The notes under the pieces: model-generated | What the model was told of the DNA's origin: nothing | Database searches by the model: none | What the model saw: only the letters and a program-made list of their open reading frames with translations | Assembly (NCBI GenBank): GCA_964244695.1 | Contig: CAXTJZ010000064.1 | Span: forward strand, 1 to 16,786 | Reading direction: 5' to 3' | Source: BOG-908 sp964244695 | GTDB taxonomy: Bacteria > Pseudomonadota > Alphaproteobacteria > Acetobacterales > Acetobacteraceae | DNA length: 16,786 bases | Shown here: piece after piece, positions 13,753-16,786 of the stretch | How the letters are laid out: each line of letters starts with the position of its first letter | Position numbering within the stretch: the stretch's first letter is position 1 | Made by a program: the position numbers and the translations under genes

Positions 13753-15684
13753 TTACTTCACCCGCCGCACATCCGGCGCTTCCGCCTCACCTTGCAACAT
13801 CGCGACAGCCTCCTCCAACCCCAAAACCTCCTGCGCGTCGCTGCCCAACCGCCGCAGCGCCACGCTGCGCTGCTCCGCCTCCCGCCGCCCCACCACAGCG
13901 AGCACAGGCACATGCGCCAGGCTGTGCTCGCGCACCTTGGCGTTGATCTTTTCGTTGCGCGTATCCGCCCGCGCCTCCATGCCGCCTGCGCGCAGGGCGG
14001 CCGCCACCTCCTCGGCATAGTCCGCCGCGTCCGACACGATGGACGCCACCACCACCTGCACCGGCGCCAGCCACAATGGGAACCGCCCGGCATATTGCTC
14101 GATCAGGATCCCCAGGAAACGCTCGAAGCTGCCCAGGATCGCGCGGTGCAGCATCACCGGACGGTGGCGCGCGCTGTCCTCGCCCACGTATTCCGCGTCC
14201 AGCCGCTCGGGCAGCACGAAATCCACCTGCAGCGTGCCGCACTGCCAGTCGCGCCCGATCGCGTCGCGCAGCACGAATTCCAGCTTAGGCCCGTAGAACG
14301 CGCCTTCGCCCGGATTGAGTTCGTATTCCACGCCGGCCATGGCGCACGCCTCGCGCAGTGCCGCTTCCGCGCGGTCCCAGACCGCATCCTCGCCGGCGCG
14401 CGTGTCCGGCCGGTCGGCGAACTTCACCCGGAACGTCTCGTAGCCGAAATCCGCGTAAACCGAGCGCAGCAATTCGACAAAACGCGCCGTCTCACCGGCG
14501 ATCTGCTCCTCGGTGCAGAAGATATGCGCGTCGTCCTGGGTAAACCCGCGCACGCGCATGATCCCGTGCAACGCGCCCGAGGGTTCATAACGGTGGCACG
14601 CGCCGAACTCCGCCATCCGCAGCGGCAAGTCGCGATAACTGCGCAAGCCATGCCGGAAGATCTGCACGTGGCACGGGCAGTTCATCGGCTTCAGCGCGAG
14701 TGTCTTCTCCTCGTCCTCCACCGTGGCCACGAACATATGCTCGCGGTATTTCTCCCAGTGCCCGCTGCGTTCCCACAGCGAGCGATCAACGAGCTGCGGC
14801 GTACGCACTTCGTCATAGCCGGATGCATCCAGCCGGCGCCGCATGTAATCCTCGACGGTCCGGTAAAGCTTCCAGCCTTTAGGATGCCAGAAGATGCTCC
14901 CCACCGCTTCTTCCTGGATATGGAACAGATCCATCTCGCGGCCGATGCGCCGGTGGTCGCGCCGCTCCGCCTCCTCGAGCTGGTGCAGATGCGCATCCAA
15001 CTCCTTCTGGTCCCGCCACGCGGTTCCGTAGATGCGCGTCAGCATCGCGTTGCGGTGGTCGCCCCGCCAATAGGCGCCGGCCACCTTCATCAGCTTGAAC
15101 GCGCCGCCCACGTCGCCGGTGTCGCGCATGTGCGGGCCGCGGCACAGATCCAGCCACTCGCCCTGGCGGTAGATGGTGATCGTCTCGCTTTCCGGCAGGT
15201 CGCGTATCAATTCGGCCTTGTAACGCTCGCCGCGCGCCTCGAAGAACGCGATCGCCTCGTCGCGATCCCACACCTCGCGCACGAACTTCGCGCGCCGCGC
15301 CACGATCTCGCGCATCCGCGCCTCGATGGCCGGGAAATCCTCCGGCCGGAACGGCTCGTTGCGCGCAAAATCGTAATAGAAACCGTTCTCGATGGAAGGC
15401 CCGATCGTAACCTGCGTGCCGGGATACAGTGACTGCACGGCTTCGGCCAGCACATGCGCCGTGTCGTGGCGTATCATCTCCAGCGCCTCGGGGTCCCGCC
15501 GGGTGATGAACACCACGCGCGAATCCGCCTCTATGCTGCGCGAGAGGTCCGCCGCGCGTCCGTCCACCTTCATCGCCAGCGCAGCCTTGGCCAGGCCAGG
15601 CCCTATGGCGGCCGCGATCTCGGTGCCCGTCACCGCACCCTCGAAGCGGCGGACCGAGCCGTCGGGCAGGGTGATGTTCGGCAT
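13753..15684 (-). CDS. thrS: threonyl-tRNA synthetase
   Basis: Charges tRNA-Thr with threonine. Full domain order is present: TGS domain (residues 1-61), editing domain with the HDTAHVLAEAV metal site (H73, H77) and CRGPH (C181, H185), then the class II catalytic core. The core shows MNCPCH with zinc ligand C336, the motif 2 region RMAEFGACHRYEPSG (about 356-370), and QDDAHIFC with H387. The C-terminal anticodon-binding domain begins near PVQVVVASIV. It has 643 residues, against about 642 in E. coli. The ATG at 15682-15684 starts directly with the TGS domain; upstream in-frame codons pass through repeat R10. No T-box or other leader structure is seen. The TAA touches arm A of R9. Confidence 0.98.
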   Translation of the reverse strand: MPNITLPDGSVRRFEGAVTGTEIAAAIGPGLAKAALAMKVDGRAADLSRSIEADSRVVFITRRDPEALEMIRHDTAHVLAEAVQSLYPGTQVTIGPSIENGFYYDFARNEPFRPEDFPAIEARMREIVARRAKFVREVWDRDEAIAFFEARGERYKAELIRDLPESETITIYRQGEWLDLCRGPHMRDTGDVGGAFKLMKVAGAYWRGDHRNAMLTRIYGTAWRDQKELDAHLHQLEEAERRDHRRIGREMDLFHIQEEAVGSIFWHPKGWKLYRTVEDYMRRRLDASGYDEVRTPQLVDRSLWERSGHWEKYREHMFVATVEDEEKTLALKPMNCPCHVQIFRHGLRSYRDLPLRMAEFGACHRYEPSGALHGIMRVRGFTQDDAHIFCTEEQIAGETARFVELLRSVYADFGYETFRVKFADRPDTRAGEDAVWDRAEAALREACAMAGVEYELNPGEGAFYGPKLEFVLRDAIGRDWQCGTLQVDFVLPERLDAEYVGEDSARHRPVMLHRAILGSFERFLGILIEQYAGRFPLWLAPVQVVVASIVSDAADYAEEVAAALRAGGMEARADTRNEKINAKVREHSLAHVPVLAVVGRREAEQRSVALRRLGSDAQEVLGLEEAVAMLQGEAEAPDVRRVK

Positions 15685-15733
15685 TGGGGCGGCGCTCCGG
15701 AGTTGGGGCGCTTTGTATGGCGGGCGGGGAGAA

Positions 15734-15784
15734 AGGAAGGAAGGCCTTCTTTTTTTCAAAAAAGGACTGCTTGCCTTGCCTTCC
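15734..15784 (+). repeat. solo hybrid hairpin repeat R10 (half arm A, half arm B)
   Basis: The left half is type A (GGAAGGCCTTCTTTTTT) and the right half is type B (AAAAAAGGACTGCTTGC), joined at the centre of the AT tract with no core. This is what would remain if the segment between the two arms of a full copy were removed by recombination or slippage. The stem therefore has mismatches (TTC opposite GGA). It lies between the fliJ end and the thrS start, and it supplies the fliJ stop codon. Confidence 0.85.
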
Positions 15785-16184
15785 TTACCCCCGCCTCATC
15801 AAGCCGCATCTGCCCCCGCCTGAGCGAAGCCCGCCTTGCCACCGCCGCCCGCTCCTCCTGCAGCGTGCACACCGCTTCCAGTGCCCCCTCCGCCGCCTGC
15901 AGCCTGGCCGAGGCCGCGCCCCGCTCCTGCGCCGCGGCGTCCGCCCGCAGCGTCTGGCCGTGTATGACGGCAGCAGAGCGCGGCAGCCAGTTCGCGAACG
16001 CGCTGGCCAGCAGGCGCTCGTCTTCCGCCGCTACATGGCGCGCCTCCAGGCCGGGCGCCTGCCGGGCCTGCTGCAAGGCCGCCACCGCCTCCGCCTCCGC
16101 CCGCAGCGCGTCGGCCAGACCCCGCTTTGCCGCGGTGGCCTGCAGGCGGCGCAGGCGCGCCAGGGTGGCGAGCGTATCGGCCAT
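15756..16184 (-). CDS. fliJ: flagellar FliJ-like coiled-coil protein
   Basis: A 142-residue, alanine- and arginine-rich, helical protein with heptad-like spacing over most of its length and no membrane segment, as expected for FliJ, the central stalk of the flagellar export ATPase. Sequence identity alone would not prove this, because FliJ proteins diverge strongly. The call rests on its place six bases downstream of fliI on the same strand and on its normal size (about 147 in enterics). The ATG is at 16182-16184. The last residues, RQAVLF, and the TGA are read from the type B half of repeat R10. Confidence 0.75.
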   Translation of the reverse strand: MADTLATLARLRRLQATAAKRGLADALRAEAEAVAALQQARQAPGLEARHVAAEDERLLASAFANWLPRSAAVIHGQTLRADAAAQERGAASARLQAAEGALEAVCTLQEERAAVARRASLRRGQMRLDEAGVRKARQAVLF

Positions 16185-16190
16185 GCGGCG

Positions 16191-16786
16191 CTAGCCCACC
16201 CGGGCCGGCGCGCCGACGGCAGTCTGCAGCGCGGCGAAGCTCGCCTCGATGCCGGTCGGTTCGTGCCGCCCCTGGCTAAGCATCGCCTCGATGCGCGGCA
16301 CGGCCTGCAGGGCGGCATCCAGCGCCGGGTCCGCCCCCGGCTTCACGGCGCCGAGCCGCACCATGTCCGCCATCTCCGCGTGCAGGGCCAGCATGGCGCG
16401 CGCCTGGCGCACCAGCGCGGTCTGCGGCGGCGTCAGGCACCCGGCGGCAGCGCGCGAGAGCGAGCGCGCCACGTTCACGGCCGGGTAGCGGCCGCCTTCG
16501 CCGATCCGCCGGTCCAGCACCACGTGGCCGTCCAGTATGCCACGCACCGCGTCCGCCACCGGCTCGTCATGGTCGTCGCCTTCCACCAGCACGGTAAACA
16601 GCGCCGTGATCTGGCCGGCCGTGCCGTCCGCCAGCACGGGTCCGGGGCCGGCCCGCTCCAACAGGCGCGGCAGCTCGGCGAACACGCTGGGCGGGTAGCC
16701 GCGCGTGGCAGGCGGCTCGCCTGCGGCCAGGCCGATCTCGCGCAGCGCCAGGCAGAAGCGGGTGACGCTGTCCATCAGCAGCAGCA
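16191..16786 (-). CDS. fliI: flagellum-specific ATP synthase FliI (C-terminal part)
   Basis: The C-terminal 198 or so residues of the ATPase that drives flagellar type III export; the 5' part lies beyond the right edge of the window. LLLMDSVTRFCLALREIGLA, GEPPATRGYPPSVFAELPRL, ITALFTVLVEGDDHDEPVAD and GILDGHVVLDRRI are signature stretches of the F1-beta-like FliI/YscN family. The DEPVAD acidic segment sets it apart from F1-beta. The Walker A motif is not in the window. The related type III secretion ATPase YscN/SctN is possible, but the flagellar one is more likely in this group. TAG stop at 16191-16193, six bases before fliJ. Confidence 0.92.
   Translation of the reverse strand, partial: LLLMDSVTRFCLALREIGLAAGEPPATRGYPPSVFAELPRLLERAGPGPVLADGTAGQITALFTVLVEGDDHDEPVADAVRGILDGHVVLDRRIGEGGRYPAVNVARSLSRAAAGCLTPPQTALVRQARAMLALHAEMADMVRLGAVKPGADPALDAALQAVPRIEAMLSQGRHEPTGIEASFAALQTAVGAPARVG

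Noticed and set aside
13639..15432. 597-codon plus-strand open frame opposite thrS
   Set aside because: Antisense of a full threonyl-tRNA synthetase. It begins inside repeat R9 and is rich in His, Arg and Gln, as such shadows are.
15685..15733. T-box or other riboswitch before thrS
   Set aside because: Only about 50 bases lie between the thrS start and R10, too short for a T-box, and no specifier stem is seen.

Overview
The window looks like chromosomal DNA of a GC-rich alphaproteobacterium, most probably an Acetobacteraceae member. This is inferred from protein style (psd-pssA pair, Bpt-type leucyltransferase, flagellar FliI/FliJ, aroE-coaE) and from AT-rich hairpins scattered in otherwise GC-rich DNA. 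No database search was possible. A run of ten N at 1571-1580 marks a scaffold join.

Layout: on the minus strand at the left end lie psd and pssA (phosphatidylethanolamine synthesis, overlapping by one base). Beyond the gap is a minus-strand gene for an unrecognised polytopic membrane protein, divergent from a plus-strand MATE exporter. A short minus-strand hypothetical gene (4264-4593) overlaps head to head with a plus-strand 2H phosphoesterase (2'-5' RNA ligase family) gene, which is coupled to an FAD/NAD(P)-binding oxidoreductase gene. Next come aroE and coaE, overlapping by ATGA, on the plus strand. The rest is on the minus strand: a protein with a DUF4157-like HEAAH metallopeptidase domain and a histidine-rich C-terminal half, bpt, a penicillin acylase family hydrolase, a GNAT acetyltransferase, thrS, fliJ and the 3' part of fliI, which runs off the window.

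The most striking content is a family of composite repeats at ten gene borders (R1-R10 here). A full copy is about 130-200 bp: an AT-rich hairpin, a GC-rich core often containing a perfect inverted repeat, and a second AT-rich hairpin in opposite orientation. Two arm types occur. Type A has outer sequence AAGGCCTT and a stem starting CTTCTTTTTT. Type B has outer sequence GCAAGCAG and a stem starting GTCCTTTTTT or GTTCTTTTTT. The well-preserved full copies pair one A with one B; the left arm of R7 is too decayed to type. Arm A usually lies at the 3' end of the upstream gene, and four genes end inside an arm, taking a -LLF, -LSF or -VLF end and TGA stop from it. One site (R10) is a single hairpin that is half A and half B, as expected if the core had been deleted. 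The design resembles REPIN/BIME or MITE-type elements, but no transposase is visible here.

Most genes are housekeeping and not functionally linked. The coupled groups are psd-pssA, the 2H phosphoesterase with the oxidoreductase, aroE-coaE, and fliI-fliJ.
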